Source of the DNA: Actinokineospora baliensis
GTDB lineage: Bacteria; Actinomycetota; Actinomycetes; Mycobacteriales; Pseudonocardiaceae
Assembly (NCBI RefSeq): GCF_016907695.1
Contig: NZ_JAFBCK010000001.1
Span: 496,001-560,000, forward strand
DNA length: 64,000 nucleotides
Direction: 5' to 3'
Both the position numbers and the translations under genes were made by a program. Positions 25,663 to 33,954 of this stretch are shown here, piece after piece. The notes below the pieces were generated by a model that was not told where the DNA came from, ran no database searches, and was given only the letters and a program-made list of their open reading frames with translations. Position 1 is the first letter of the stretch; each line of letters opens with the position of its first letter.

Positions 25663-26376
25663 ATGAGCGAAACCGGACTCCCGGCCAGCATCGAGGCGGC
25701 CTGGGGCGTGCGACGGCCCGCGCGCGGACCCAAGCGCGCGTTGAGCCTGGACCGGATCGTCACCGCCGCGGTGGCCGTCGCCGACGCCGACGGCCTCGAC
25801 GGGCTGTCGATGAGCCGGGTCGCCGCCGAACTGGGCACCAGCGCGATGTCGCTCTACCGCTACGTCTCCGCCAAGGACGAACTGCTGACCCTGATGTCCG
25901 ACGCCGTCTTCGGCGACGCGGCGGAGGTGACCCCCGGCGGGGACTGGCGCAGCGCGCTGACCGAGTTGGCCTGGGGCTGCGTCCGCGGCTACCGCGCCCA
26001 CCCGTGGACGGTCCGCATCCCGATCAGCGGCCCGCCGGTGACCCCCAACCAACTGCGCTGGCTGGAAGCCGGGCTTGCCGCCCTGGACCCGACCCCGCTG
26101 ACCCCCGCCGAGAAGATGAGCTCCCTGCTCATGCTCAGCGGCCTGGCCCGCAACGACGCCACCCTCGCCCACGACCTCGGCGACGCGGGCGACCTGATGC
26201 CCAACTACGCCAGGGCCCTGCGCCACCTGCTGCCACCGCTGGAGTTCCCGCACCTGTTCTCGATGCTCGACACCGAGGTCATGGCCCAAGACGACCACCC
26301 GGACGTCGAGTTCGCCTGGTCCCTCGACCGCTACCTCGACGGCCTCGCCGCGTTGATCACCGCGAAGTCCCGGTAG
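25663..26376 (+). CDS. TetR-family repressor of the MFS exporter
   Basis: 237 residues from ATG 25663. Helix-turn-helix LSMSRVAAELGTSAMSLYRYVSAKDEL at about 46-72 (split motif LSMSRVAAELGTS, SLYRYVSAKDEL), then a TetR_C_1-type ligand domain (DWRSALTELAWGCVRGYRAHPW..). Divergent from the exporter, so it most likely represses it and itself and releases DNA on binding a drug. The next gene starts 19 bases after its stop. Confidence 0.9.
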   Translation: MSETGLPASIEAAWGVRRPARGPKRALSLDRIVTAAVAVADADGLDGLSMSRVAAELGTSAMSLYRYVSAKDELLTLMSDAVFGDAAEVTPGGDWRSALTELAWGCVRGYRAHPWTVRIPISGPPVTPNQLRWLEAGLAALDPTPLTPAEKMSSLLMLSGLARNDATLAHDLGDAGDLMPNYARALRHLLPPLEFPHLFSMLDTEVMAQDDHPDVEFAWSLDRYLDGLAALITAKSR

Positions 26377-26380
26377 CCCG

Positions 26381-26386
26381 TACGAT
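26381..26386 (+). promoter_or_regulatory. -10 box (TACGAT) before STAND NTPase 1
   Basis: CCGTACGATC occurs here and again before STAND NTPase 2 (28246-28254). TACGAT ends nine bases before the ATG at 26396, so transcription would begin within a few bases of the start codon. Confidence 0.45.
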
Positions 26387-26395
26387 CCCGCGGGT

Positions 26396-28243
26396 ATGGG
26401 CACCGCGAACGACACCGGAGGGCTGCCGTGCCGGTTCGGGCCAATGCCGCCGCTAGCGGGCGGGTTCCAGGACCGGGACCTGCCGCTCCCGGCGGCGGGC
26501 GAATGCGTTGTGCTGACCGGGAACGGCGGTCACGGCAAGACCCAGGTGGCCACCGGGTTCGCCGAACGCCTGTGGGCGGCTGGCGAGATCGGTCTCCTGG
26601 CATGGATCACCGCCGCGAGCCGCGACGACCTGGTCTCCGGGTACGTGGACCTGGCCAGGCGGCTGCACGGGACCGACCTGCCCGCGGACCGCGCGGTGCC
26701 GTGGGTTCTCGGCTGGCTCGGCGAGGCGGCGACGCCGTGGCTGGTCGTGCTCGACGACCTCTGGCACCCCGAGGACCTCGACGGCCTGTGGCCACCGCCA
26801 ACGGGTCGCGTGCTGGTCACGACCCGGCGCCAGGACTCGGCGCTGCTGGGCCACGGGCGGCGCACGGTGGCGGTCGACCTGTTCACCCCGGAGGAATCCC
26901 GCGCCTGCCTGGCCGGGTACCTCCGACCGGAACTGATGGCGGGTGCGGGCGAACTGGCCGCCGAACTCGGCCACCTGCCGCTGGCGGTCGGGCAGGCCGG
27001 TGCCTACGCCGCCGACCGGCACCTCACCTGCGAGCGCTACCTCGACCGGTGGCGCGACAGCCCCAAGCCGCTGCGGGCGCTGTTCCCCGACAACGGGTAC
27101 CGCACCGTGGCCACGACTTGGCGGCTGTCGATCACGGCGGCCGACGAGCTGGAACCCGCCGGGTTGGCGGGCCCGCTGCTGCACATCGCCGCCTTGCTCG
27201 ACCCCAACGGCATCCCGACTTCGGTGCTCACCTCGCACCCGGTGCTGGAGTACCTGTCCCGCGGAACGGGGTCGCAGGTCGGCACCGATGACGCCTGGGA
27301 CGCGCTGAGCTGTCTGCGAAGGCTGTCTCTGGTCTCGTTCGAGTCGACGAGCATCCGGGTGCACGCGCTGGTCCAGCGAGCCGCCCGGGAGAGCACCGGT
27401 CCGGGGCGGCTCGCCACCCACACCCTGGTCGCGGCCGAGGCCATCGCGGCGGCCTGGCAGGCGATCGAGGTCGACACCGCGCTGGCGTCCTCGTTGCGCG
27501 CGAACGCGGCCGCGCTAGCCGAGGCCGCGGGTCCGCTGCTGTGGCGGGACGGCGCCTACCGGGTGCTCATCAAGGCGGGCAGCAGCCTGGGCCGGGCCGG
27601 GCACTTCGCCCCGGCGCTGGCGCACTTCAGGGACCTGCGGGACCAGGCGGCGGGCCACATCGACGCGGATCACCCCGACTCGCTGACCATCCGGCACGAG
27701 ATCGCCTACTGGCTCGCCGACACCGACCTCCCGGCCTCGCTCACCGACCGGTGCGCGCTGCTCGAAGACCAGATCCGGGTCCTGGGCCCCGACCACCGGC
27801 ACACGCTCAACACCCGGTACAACATCGCTTACTGCCAGGCCAAGACGGGCGACGTCGCCGGTGGGATCGCCACGCTCGAAGCCCTGCTGGACAGCCAGAC
27901 CCGAGCTCTCGGCGCCGACCACCCGCACACGCTCAAGACCCGGCACGAACTCGCCTTCTGGCGCGCGGTCGCGGGCGACACCGGGGCGGCGCTCGCCGAG
28001 TTCGCCGCGCTGCTCGCCCAGCAGACCAGGGTGCTGGGCGCTGACCACCCGCACTCACTGAGCACCCGGCACGAGATCGGACACTGGACCGCGGCAGCCG
28101 GGCAGGTCCGCGCCGGGCTCGACGTGCTCGAGTCGGTGCGCGTGGACCGGGTTCGGTTGCTGGGCCACGAGCACCCGCACACGAAGCTCAGCCAGGACAC
28201 CGTCGCGCACTGGCGCGAACACCTCCGCCAGAGCGAGGCGTAA
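26396..28243 (+). CDS. STAND-type NTPase with TPR tail, 1
   Basis: 615 residues. It opens with the motif LPCRFGPMPPLAGGFQDRDLP, then a P-loop GNGGHGKTQ (42-50), Walker B WLVVLDD (115-121), a sensor strand VTTRRQ (141-146) and the GxP-type motif GHLPLAV (192-198) of NB-ARC/STAND ATPases. After a winged-helix region the C-terminal third consists of TPR-like repeats with GPDHRHTLNTRYNIAY, GADHPHTLKTRHELAF and GADHPHSLSTRHEIGH. There is no membrane segment and no N-terminal effector domain. STAND proteins act as ligand-triggered switches in signalling or phage defence; the signal here is unknown. A paralogue follows 16 bases after. Confidence 0.88.
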   Translation: MGTANDTGGLPCRFGPMPPLAGGFQDRDLPLPAAGECVVLTGNGGHGKTQVATGFAERLWAAGEIGLLAWITAASRDDLVSGYVDLARRLHGTDLPADRAVPWVLGWLGEAATPWLVVLDDLWHPEDLDGLWPPPTGRVLVTTRRQDSALLGHGRRTVAVDLFTPEESRACLAGYLRPELMAGAGELAAELGHLPLAVGQAGAYAADRHLTCERYLDRWRDSPKPLRALFPDNGYRTVATTWRLSITAADELEPAGLAGPLLHIAALLDPNGIPTSVLTSHPVLEYLSRGTGSQVGTDDAWDALSCLRRLSLVSFESTSIRVHALVQRAARESTGPGRLATHTLVAAEAIAAAWQAIEVDTALASSLRANAAALAEAAGPLLWRDGAYRVLIKAGSSLGRAGHFAPALAHFRDLRDQAAGHIDADHPDSLTIRHEIAYWLADTDLPASLTDRCALLEDQIRVLGPDHRHTLNTRYNIAYCQAKTGDVAGGIATLEALLDSQTRALGADHPHTLKTRHELAFWRAVAGDTGAALAEFAALLAQQTRVLGADHPHSLSTRHEIGHWTAAAGQVRAGLDVLESVRVDRVRLLGHEHPHTKLSQDTVAHWREHLRQSEA

Positions 28244-28247
28244 GCCG

Positions 28248-28253
28248 TACGAT
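28248..28253 (+). promoter_or_regulatory. -10 box (TACGAT) before STAND NTPase 2
   Basis: Same CCGTACGATC sequence as before the first NTPase; TACGAT ends six bases before the GTG at 28260. The second gene may thus be transcribed on its own as a leaderless mRNA. Confidence 0.45.
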
Positions 28254-28259
28254 CTTGGG

Positions 28260-29837
28260 GTGGACGCCACGAACCGGATGGTGGGCGCGGTGGGCAATGC
28301 CGTGCAGGCCGAGCACATCCACGGGGGCGTCCACCTGCACAACACCGAGGTGCCGGACGTCCTGCCGTGCCGGTTCGGGCCGGTGCCGCCGTTGGCCGGG
28401 GGCTACCAGCGGCGGGAACTGCCGGGCGGCGGGTGCCTGGTGCTTAGCGGGGGCGCGGGCCACGGCAAGACCCAGATGGCGGCGGGGTTCGTCGAGGACC
28501 TGTGGGCGGCGGGTGAGGTCGAGCTGTTGGCGTGGGTCTCGGCGGCAACGCGGGAGGACGTTGTTGCCGCCTATGCCGACTTGGCCCATCGGCTGAACGG
28601 GCCCGACCTCGACGGCGACCGCGCGGTTCGCTGGGTGTTGGACTGGCTCGGGAAGACGGCGGTGCCGTGGTTGGTCGTGCTCGACGGGGTGCGGGATCCG
28701 CGGGACCTCGACGGGCTGTGGCCGCCGTCGCGCGGGCGGGTGGTGGTGACCACCCGCCGCCAGGACGCCGAACTGGTCGGCCACGGGCGCCGCCGCGTCG
28801 CGGTGGACCTGTTCACCCCCGAGGAATCCCGCGCGTGCCTGGCCGCCCACCTGGACCCGCGGCTGATGCCCGGCGCCGAGGAGTTGGCCGCCGAACTCGG
28901 CCACCTCCCCCTGGCGGTCGGCCACGCGGGCACCTACATGGCCGACCGGAACCTCACCTGCGCGCAATACCTGACCCGCTGGCGCGGCAAACCCCTGCGG
29001 GACCTGATCCCGGCGCGGACCTGGCAGCTGTCGATCACCCTGGCCGACTCGCTCGAACCGGTGGGCATGGCGGGGCCGCTGCTGCACATCGCCTCGACGC
29101 TCGACCCCCGCGGCATCCCCGTTTCAGCACTGACCTCGCCGCCCGTCCTGCAGTACCTGTCCACAAAGGACGAAACGGATGCCTGGGACGCGCTGAGCTG
29201 CTTGAGCAGGCTCTCCCTGATCACCTTCGACGCGACGACCGTCCGCGTGCACCCCGTCACCCAGCGGGCCATCCGCGAACAGGCGAAAGGCAGGCACGCC
29301 CGCGTCGCCGCGGACGCCCTCGCGGCGGCGTGGCCCGAAGACGACGCGGCGCGGTTCCGCGCGAACGCGGCCATTCTGGCCGAGACGGCGAAGTCGTCAC
29401 TCTGGCGCTGGCGGGTGCACCCGGTGTTCTTCAAGGCAGGCAACAGCTTGGGCGCGGAAGGACATCCCGCTGCCGCGCAGGACTACTTCGCCGACCTGCT
29501 CGCCCAGGTCGGCCCGAACCACACCAGCAGCCTCAACCTCCGCCACAACGTCGCCTACTGGCGCGCGGTCGCAGGCGACCCCACGACGGCGATCGCCGAA
29601 CTGGAGGACGTACTGGCCACCCAAATCCGCGTTCTCGAACGGGACCACCCGAACACGCTGAACACACGGCACAACATCGCCCAGTTCCGCGCGGAAGCGG
29701 GCGAGGTCGCGGCCGGGGTCCGCGAACTGGAAGCCGTGCTCGCGGACAAAGTCCGAACCCTCGGACCGGACCACGTGGCCACCGAACAGACCCGCGACGC
29801 CCTCACCAAGTGGCACGGACAAATCACACCCGAATGA
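28260..29837 (+). CDS. STAND-type NTPase with TPR tail, 2 (HGGVH motif, altered Walker B)
   Basis: 525 residues, a paralogue of the preceding protein across the NTPase and TPR regions. It has an extra N-terminus with NAVQAEHIHGGVHLHN (13-28), a short His-Gly motif I recall from many actinobacterial NTPase and regulator proteins. P-loop GGAGHGKTQ is at 64-72, but Walker B reads WLVVLDG (137-143): the second acidic residue is Gly, so hydrolysis may be impaired. TPR repeats (RDHPNTLNTRHNIAQ) end the protein. Its last bases coincide with a relic of the deoA 3' end, marking the border to the nucleoside operon. Confidence 0.87.
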   Translation: MDATNRMVGAVGNAVQAEHIHGGVHLHNTEVPDVLPCRFGPVPPLAGGYQRRELPGGGCLVLSGGAGHGKTQMAAGFVEDLWAAGEVELLAWVSAATREDVVAAYADLAHRLNGPDLDGDRAVRWVLDWLGKTAVPWLVVLDGVRDPRDLDGLWPPSRGRVVVTTRRQDAELVGHGRRRVAVDLFTPEESRACLAAHLDPRLMPGAEELAAELGHLPLAVGHAGTYMADRNLTCAQYLTRWRGKPLRDLIPARTWQLSITLADSLEPVGMAGPLLHIASTLDPRGIPVSALTSPPVLQYLSTKDETDAWDALSCLSRLSLITFDATTVRVHPVTQRAIREQAKGRHARVAADALAAAWPEDDAARFRANAAILAETAKSSLWRWRVHPVFFKAGNSLGAEGHPAAAQDYFADLLAQVGPNHTSSLNLRHNVAYWRAVAGDPTTAIAELEDVLATQIRVLERDHPNTLNTRHNIAQFRAEAGEVAAGVRELEAVLADKVRTLGPDHVATEQTRDALTKWHGQITPE

Positions 29838-29865
29838 CCTCACCCACCAACGGAAGCGGCCGAGC
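29824..29865 (-). pseudogene. Relic of a deoA 3' end at the accessory-block border
   Basis: On the minus strand this reads ARPLPLVGEVIRV stop (TGA at 29826-29824), aligning with TRGPLVVEVIRP stop at the end of the intact deoA 90 bases away. It overlaps the end of the STAND 2 gene. Short, so chance similarity cannot be fully excluded, but the alignment is in frame and ends in a stop at the same place. Confidence 0.5.
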
Positions 29866-29916
29866 AGGCCGCAAAACACCACCCCGCGAACCGCGCCTAG
29901 CCGAAATGGCGGCGGT

Positions 29917-31191
29917 TCAGGGACGGATGACCTCAACCACCAGCGGGCCGCGGGTGGGCGCGGTCGAACCGATCGTGAAAGCACCGTCCAGGGACGTCAG
30001 GGCGGCGGGAATGGCGTCTTCGGTGTCGGTGTGGAGTTCGAGGATGGGGTCGCCCGCTCGAACCACATCGCCGGGTTTGGCGTGGCAGAGGATGCCCGCG
30101 GCGGGTTGGACGGGGTCTTCCTTGCGGGCGCGGCCCGCACCCAGGCGCCATGCGGCCACTCCCACGGCGTAGGCGTCGAGGGTGGTCACGGTGCCGTCGG
30201 CGGGGGCGGTGATAGTGTGGGTGTGGGCGGGTGTGGGCAGTGGGGCCGAGGGGTCGCCGCCTTGGGCCGCGATCATGCGGCACCACACGTCGTAGGCCTG
30301 ACCGGAAGCCAGTACCGCAGCGGGGTCCACATCGGACAGACCGGCCAGCGCAAGCATCTCCCGCGCCAGCGCCAGGGTCAGCTCGACGACGTCCGCCGGG
30401 CCGCCGCCCTGGAGGACCTCGACCGACTCGGCCACCTCGACGGCGTTGCCCACGGCGCGGCCGAGCGGGATGGACATGTCGGTCAGCAGGGCCGAGGTGC
30501 GGACCCCGTGGGCCGTGCCGATGTCGACGAGCGCGGTGGCCAGGCGGCGGGCGTCGGCGGGGGTCTTCATGAAGGCGCCGGAGCCGAACTTGACGTCCAG
30601 GACCAGTGCGGAGGCGCCCTCGGCCAGCTTCTTGCTCATGATCGAACTGGCGATCAGCGGGATCGACTCGACGGTGGCGGTGACGTCGCGCAGGGCGTAG
30701 AGCTTGCGGTCGGCCGGGGCCAGGCCGGTCGTCGCGGCGCACACGACGGCGCCGACGTCGGCGAGTTGCCGCTGGATCTCGTCGACCGAGAGCTGCGCGC
30801 GCCACCCGGGCACCGCTTCGAGCTTGTCGAGGGTCCCGCCGGTGTGCCCGAGGCCCCGGCCGGAGAGCTGGGGCACGGCGGCACCGCACGCGGCCACCAG
30901 CGGCGCCAGCGGCAGCGTGATCTTGTCGCCGACGCCGCCGGTGGAGTGCTTGTCCACGGTCGGCCGGTCGACCGCCAGCGACAGCACCTCACCGGAGGAG
31001 ACCATCGCCGCGGTCCAGCGCGCGGTCTCCTCGGCGTCCATGCCGTTGAGGAACACCGCCATCGCCAGCGCCGACATCTGCTCGTCGGCGACCACGCCCC
31101 GGGTGTAGGCGTCGACCACCCAGTCGATCTGGTCGTCGGTGAGCCGGTTGCCGTCCCGCTTGGCGCGGATGACGTCGATGGCGGTGAACAT
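29917..31191 (-). CDS. deoA: Thymidine (pyrimidine-nucleoside) phosphorylase
   Basis: 424 residues from ATG 31191. Phosphorolysis of thymidine, deoxyuridine or uridine to the base and (deoxy)ribose-1-phosphate. Signature: KHSTGGVGDKITLPLAPL (phosphate site), SGRGLGHTGGTLDKLE, and the C-terminal domain with VQPAAGILCHAKPGDVV. The start overlaps the cdd stop (ATGA, 31189-31193), and a long upstream extension into cdd was rejected. Last gene of the salvage operon. Confidence 0.95.
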   Translation of the reverse strand: MFTAIDVIRAKRDGNRLTDDQIDWVVDAYTRGVVADEQMSALAMAVFLNGMDAEETARWTAAMVSSGEVLSLAVDRPTVDKHSTGGVGDKITLPLAPLVAACGAAVPQLSGRGLGHTGGTLDKLEAVPGWRAQLSVDEIQRQLADVGAVVCAATTGLAPADRKLYALRDVTATVESIPLIASSIMSKKLAEGASALVLDVKFGSGAFMKTPADARRLATALVDIGTAHGVRTSALLTDMSIPLGRAVGNAVEVAESVEVLQGGGPADVVELTLALAREMLALAGLSDVDPAAVLASGQAYDVWCRMIAAQGGDPSAPLPTPAHTHTITAPADGTVTTLDAYAVGVAAWRLGAGRARKEDPVQPAAGILCHAKPGDVVRAGDPILELHTDTEDAIPAALTSLDGAFTIGSTAPTRGPLVVEVIRP

Positions 31192-31589
31192 CAGGCCTCT
31201 TTCGCGGGCAGGTCGTGCGGGCCGAAGGCGTGCGGGAGGACGTCGGTCATGGGTCGCGGGCCGTCCGGGGTGTCGACGAGGCAGTCGGGTCCGCCGAGTT
31301 CGTAGATGACTTGACGGCATCGGCCGCAGGGCATCAGCAGGTCACCTGTGCCGCTGCGGCAGGCGAGCGCGACAAGGCGGCCGCCGCCGGTCAGCCGCAG
31401 CTGGCCAGCCAGGGTGCATTCCGCGCACAACGCCAAGCCGTAAGAGGCGTTCTCGACGTTGCACCCGGTGATGATCCTGCCGTCGTCCACCACGGCGGCC
31501 GCACCGACCTGCAAGCCCGAGTACTGGCAGTAGGCCAGCGCAGCCGCTGACACCGCGGCGGCGCGCAGTGCGTCCCAGTCGACCGTCAT
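31191..31589 (-). CDS. cdd: Cytidine deaminase (tetrameric type)
   Basis: 132 residues. Deaminates cytidine and deoxycytidine to uridine forms. Zinc site: Cys and catalytic Glu in LCAECTLAG and the two Cys of MPCGRCRQ; Cys instead of His as first ligand is the mark of the small homotetrameric enzymes. NVENASYGL is the substrate loop. Overlaps the permease gene upstream by four bases and deoA downstream by one, so it is translated as part of the operon. Confidence 0.95.
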   Translation of the reverse strand: MTVDWDALRAAAVSAAALAYCQYSGLQVGAAAVVDDGRIITGCNVENASYGLALCAECTLAGQLRLTGGGRLVALACRSGTGDLLMPCGRCRQVIYELGGPDCLVDTPDGPRPMTDVLPHAFGPHDLPAKEA

Positions 31590-32839
31590 ACCGCCTGCCC
31601 CCGCCTATAGGGCTCACCGACGAACTTGGGCGGCCGCAAGCGTTGCGAGGCCAACCCGAGCACAAGCAACGTCACCACATAAGGCGCCGCGCCAACCAAC
31701 TCTGGCGGCACCTCATCGCTCGCGAAGTACCACCAGCCGAATAGAACCCCGATCGCGGCAGCCACACCGGAAAGGACGTTGTGCCCCGACCGGTACTGGA
31801 TGACCGCCACAACGACCAGCGCGATCCCCAACAGCAGCAAGAGGGCGTGCACAGCGTTAGAGCCCCGCAGCGCCATAGCGTCGGTGTACCCGAACAGCCC
31901 GGCGCCGGTGGCGAGCCCACCCGGCCGCCAGTTGCCGAAGATCATGGCGGCCAAGCCGATGAACCCGCGCCCACCGGTCTGCCCGTCGCGGAACTGCCCG
32001 GAGCTGACCGCCAAGAACGCCCCACCGAGTCCGGCGAACGCACCGGACGCCGTGACCGCGAGGTACTTGTACTTGTAGACGTTCACACCCAACGACTCCG
32101 CCGCCGAAGGCGCCTCACCGCACGACCGCAACCGCAGCCCGAACGGCGTCCGCCACAGAACCCACCCGGTAGCCACGATCAGCACCACGGCGAGCAGCGT
32201 CAGCAGCGACACCTGAGTCGTAAGACCGCGCAAGACGCCCGCGAGGTCCGACACGAAGAACCACCGCTTGTTCTCGATGGTCCCCATCAGGTCCGAGAAC
32301 CCGGGCAACGTCACCTTCGCCGCATCCTCGATCCGCGGCGACTGCTTCTGACCACCACCGGGCGCGTCCGCGAAGTACAACTTCGACAGGAACAGCGCCG
32401 TCCCCGGCGCCAGCAGGTTGATGGCGACACCGGAGATGATGTGGTCGACGCCGAAGCTCACGGTGGCCACCGCGTGCAACAGACCACCGACGATGCCCAG
32501 GAACAGCCCGAACACCACGCCTGCCCAAGGCCCCCACTGGTAGCCCGCGTACCCGGCGCCGAAAGTGCCTAGAACCATCATCCCTTCGAGCCCGATGTTG
32601 ACCACACCGGCTCGTTCGGCCCATAGACCGGCGAGAGCCGCCATGGCGAGCGGCACCGCTGCTGTCAGCGCAGCCTGCACGGTGCCCGAAGACGTTAGGT
32701 CTGTCGCGCCGCTAAGAGCGCGGACGGCCGACAGCACGACCAGGGCCGCCACAGCCACAACGAGATACACCATTGGCGACAGTCGTGCGCTGCGCCGAGG
32801 TGGAGCTGTCTCCTGCCCCACCGAGAGTCCGGCGGTCAT
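31586..32839 (-). CDS. Nucleoside ABC transporter permease 2
   Basis: 417 residues, about eight to ten hydrophobic helices, with the family segment LAGLWAERAGVVNIGLEGMMVLGTF and SFGVDHIISGVAINLLAPG of the BmpC/NupQ type permeases. Forms a heterodimeric channel with the next upstream permease, importing purine and pyrimidine nucleosides. Overlaps both neighbours by four bases (ATGA). Confidence 0.9.
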   Translation of the reverse strand: MTAGLSVGQETAPPRRSARLSPMVYLVVAVAALVVLSAVRALSGATDLTSSGTVQAALTAAVPLAMAALAGLWAERAGVVNIGLEGMMVLGTFGAGYAGYQWGPWAGVVFGLFLGIVGGLLHAVATVSFGVDHIISGVAINLLAPGTALFLSKLYFADAPGGGQKQSPRIEDAAKVTLPGFSDLMGTIENKRWFFVSDLAGVLRGLTTQVSLLTLLAVVLIVATGWVLWRTPFGLRLRSCGEAPSAAESLGVNVYKYKYLAVTASGAFAGLGGAFLAVSSGQFRDGQTGGRGFIGLAAMIFGNWRPGGLATGAGLFGYTDAMALRGSNAVHALLLLLGIALVVVAVIQYRSGHNVLSGVAAAIGVLFGWWYFASDEVPPELVGAAPYVVTLLVLGLASQRLRPPKFVGEPYRRGQAV

Positions 32840-33954
32840 GCGGACACCTCCTCAAGGGTCTTGGTGCGGCCCAGGGCCTCACCGACCTTGTGCTGCTCAG
32901 CGCGCACGCGGTAGCGGCGGACCAGTTCGTAGGCGACGACAACCGACAGCACGATCACGCCCTGCATGATGAGGACGATCTCGCGCGGCACACCCGAGAT
33001 GTCCAAGGCGTTCGCCGCGTTGTCCAAGAAGCCCCACAGGAGCGCTGCAACCACCATGCCGATCGGGTGGTTGCGCCCCAGCAGCGCGACGGCGATACCG
33101 ACGAAACCCAGTCCCGGTGGGAAGTCCAACGCGTAGGTGTAGGAGGAGCCCAGCAACTGCGGCATGCCCACCAGTCCCGCGACGGCACCGGAGAGCAGCA
33201 TCGAGATGATGACCATCTTCCGCACGCTGACCCCGCTGGCGACGGCCGCCGACTCCGACAGCCCGGTCGCCTTCAGCTCGAACCCGAACTTCGTGCGGGA
33301 CAGCACGAACCAGTAGAGGAGTCCGACGATCGCGGCCAGGATGACCAGCCCGAACACCTTCGTCGACGAGCCGGACACCTCGAACCCGCCGACCTGACCA
33401 CCCTCGGTGATCTTCGCCGTGCCGATGTTGTTGCTGCCCGGCGTCGCCTCCGCGAGCCTGGCGGGGTTGAGCAGGTAGGAGACCAGGTAGGTGGCGATCG
33501 CGTTGAGCATGATCGTCGAGATCACCTCGGACACGCCGCGGGTGACCTTGAGCAGCGCCGCGAGCCCGGCCCAGCCCGCCCCGACCAGCATGGCGACCCC
33601 GATGGTCAGCGCGATCCGCAGGAACGAGGGCAGGTTCTCCATGAACGCCGCGCCCGCCAGCGCGGCCGAGAGCATCGCGGCCAGCCGGTACTGCCCGTCG
33701 ACGCCGATGTTGAACAGCTTCATCCGGAACCCGATGGCCACGGCGACGGCGGCCAGGTAGTAGACGGTGGCGCTGTTGAGCGAGTTGACCAGGGTCCTCG
33801 GCCGCTGGGCCGCGGTGGCCATGGCGTCCACGGTGTCCATCGGCGGGTGCCCGGTCGCGGCGAGGATGACACCGCAGACCAGGGCGGCGAAGACCAGGGC
33901 GCCGAGGGGGGCGGCCAGGCCGAGCAGCAGGGAGCGGGGGGTGAGGTTGCGCAT
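32836..33954 (-). CDS. Nucleoside ABC transporter permease 1
   Basis: 372 residues, multi-helix, with AIGFRMKLFNIGVDGQYRLAAMLSAAL and TRGVSEVISTIMLNAIATYLVSYLL segments typical of the NupP partner of the BMP/nucleoside importers. Partner of permease 2. The start overlaps the ATPase stop (ATGA, 33952-33956). Confidence 0.9.
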   Translation of the reverse strand: MRNLTPRSLLLGLAAPLGALVFAALVCGVILAATGHPPMDTVDAMATAAQRPRTLVNSLNSATVYYLAAVAVAIGFRMKLFNIGVDGQYRLAAMLSAALAGAAFMENLPSFLRIALTIGVAMLVGAGWAGLAALLKVTRGVSEVISTIMLNAIATYLVSYLLNPARLAEATPGSNNIGTAKITEGGQVGGFEVSGSSTKVFGLVILAAIVGLLYWFVLSRTKFGFELKATGLSESAAVASGVSVRKMVIISMLLSGAVAGLVGMPQLLGSSYTYALDFPPGLGFVGIAVALLGRNHPIGMVVAALLWGFLDNAANALDISGVPREIVLIMQGVIVLSVVVAYELVRRYRVRAEQHKVGEALGRTKTLEEVSA

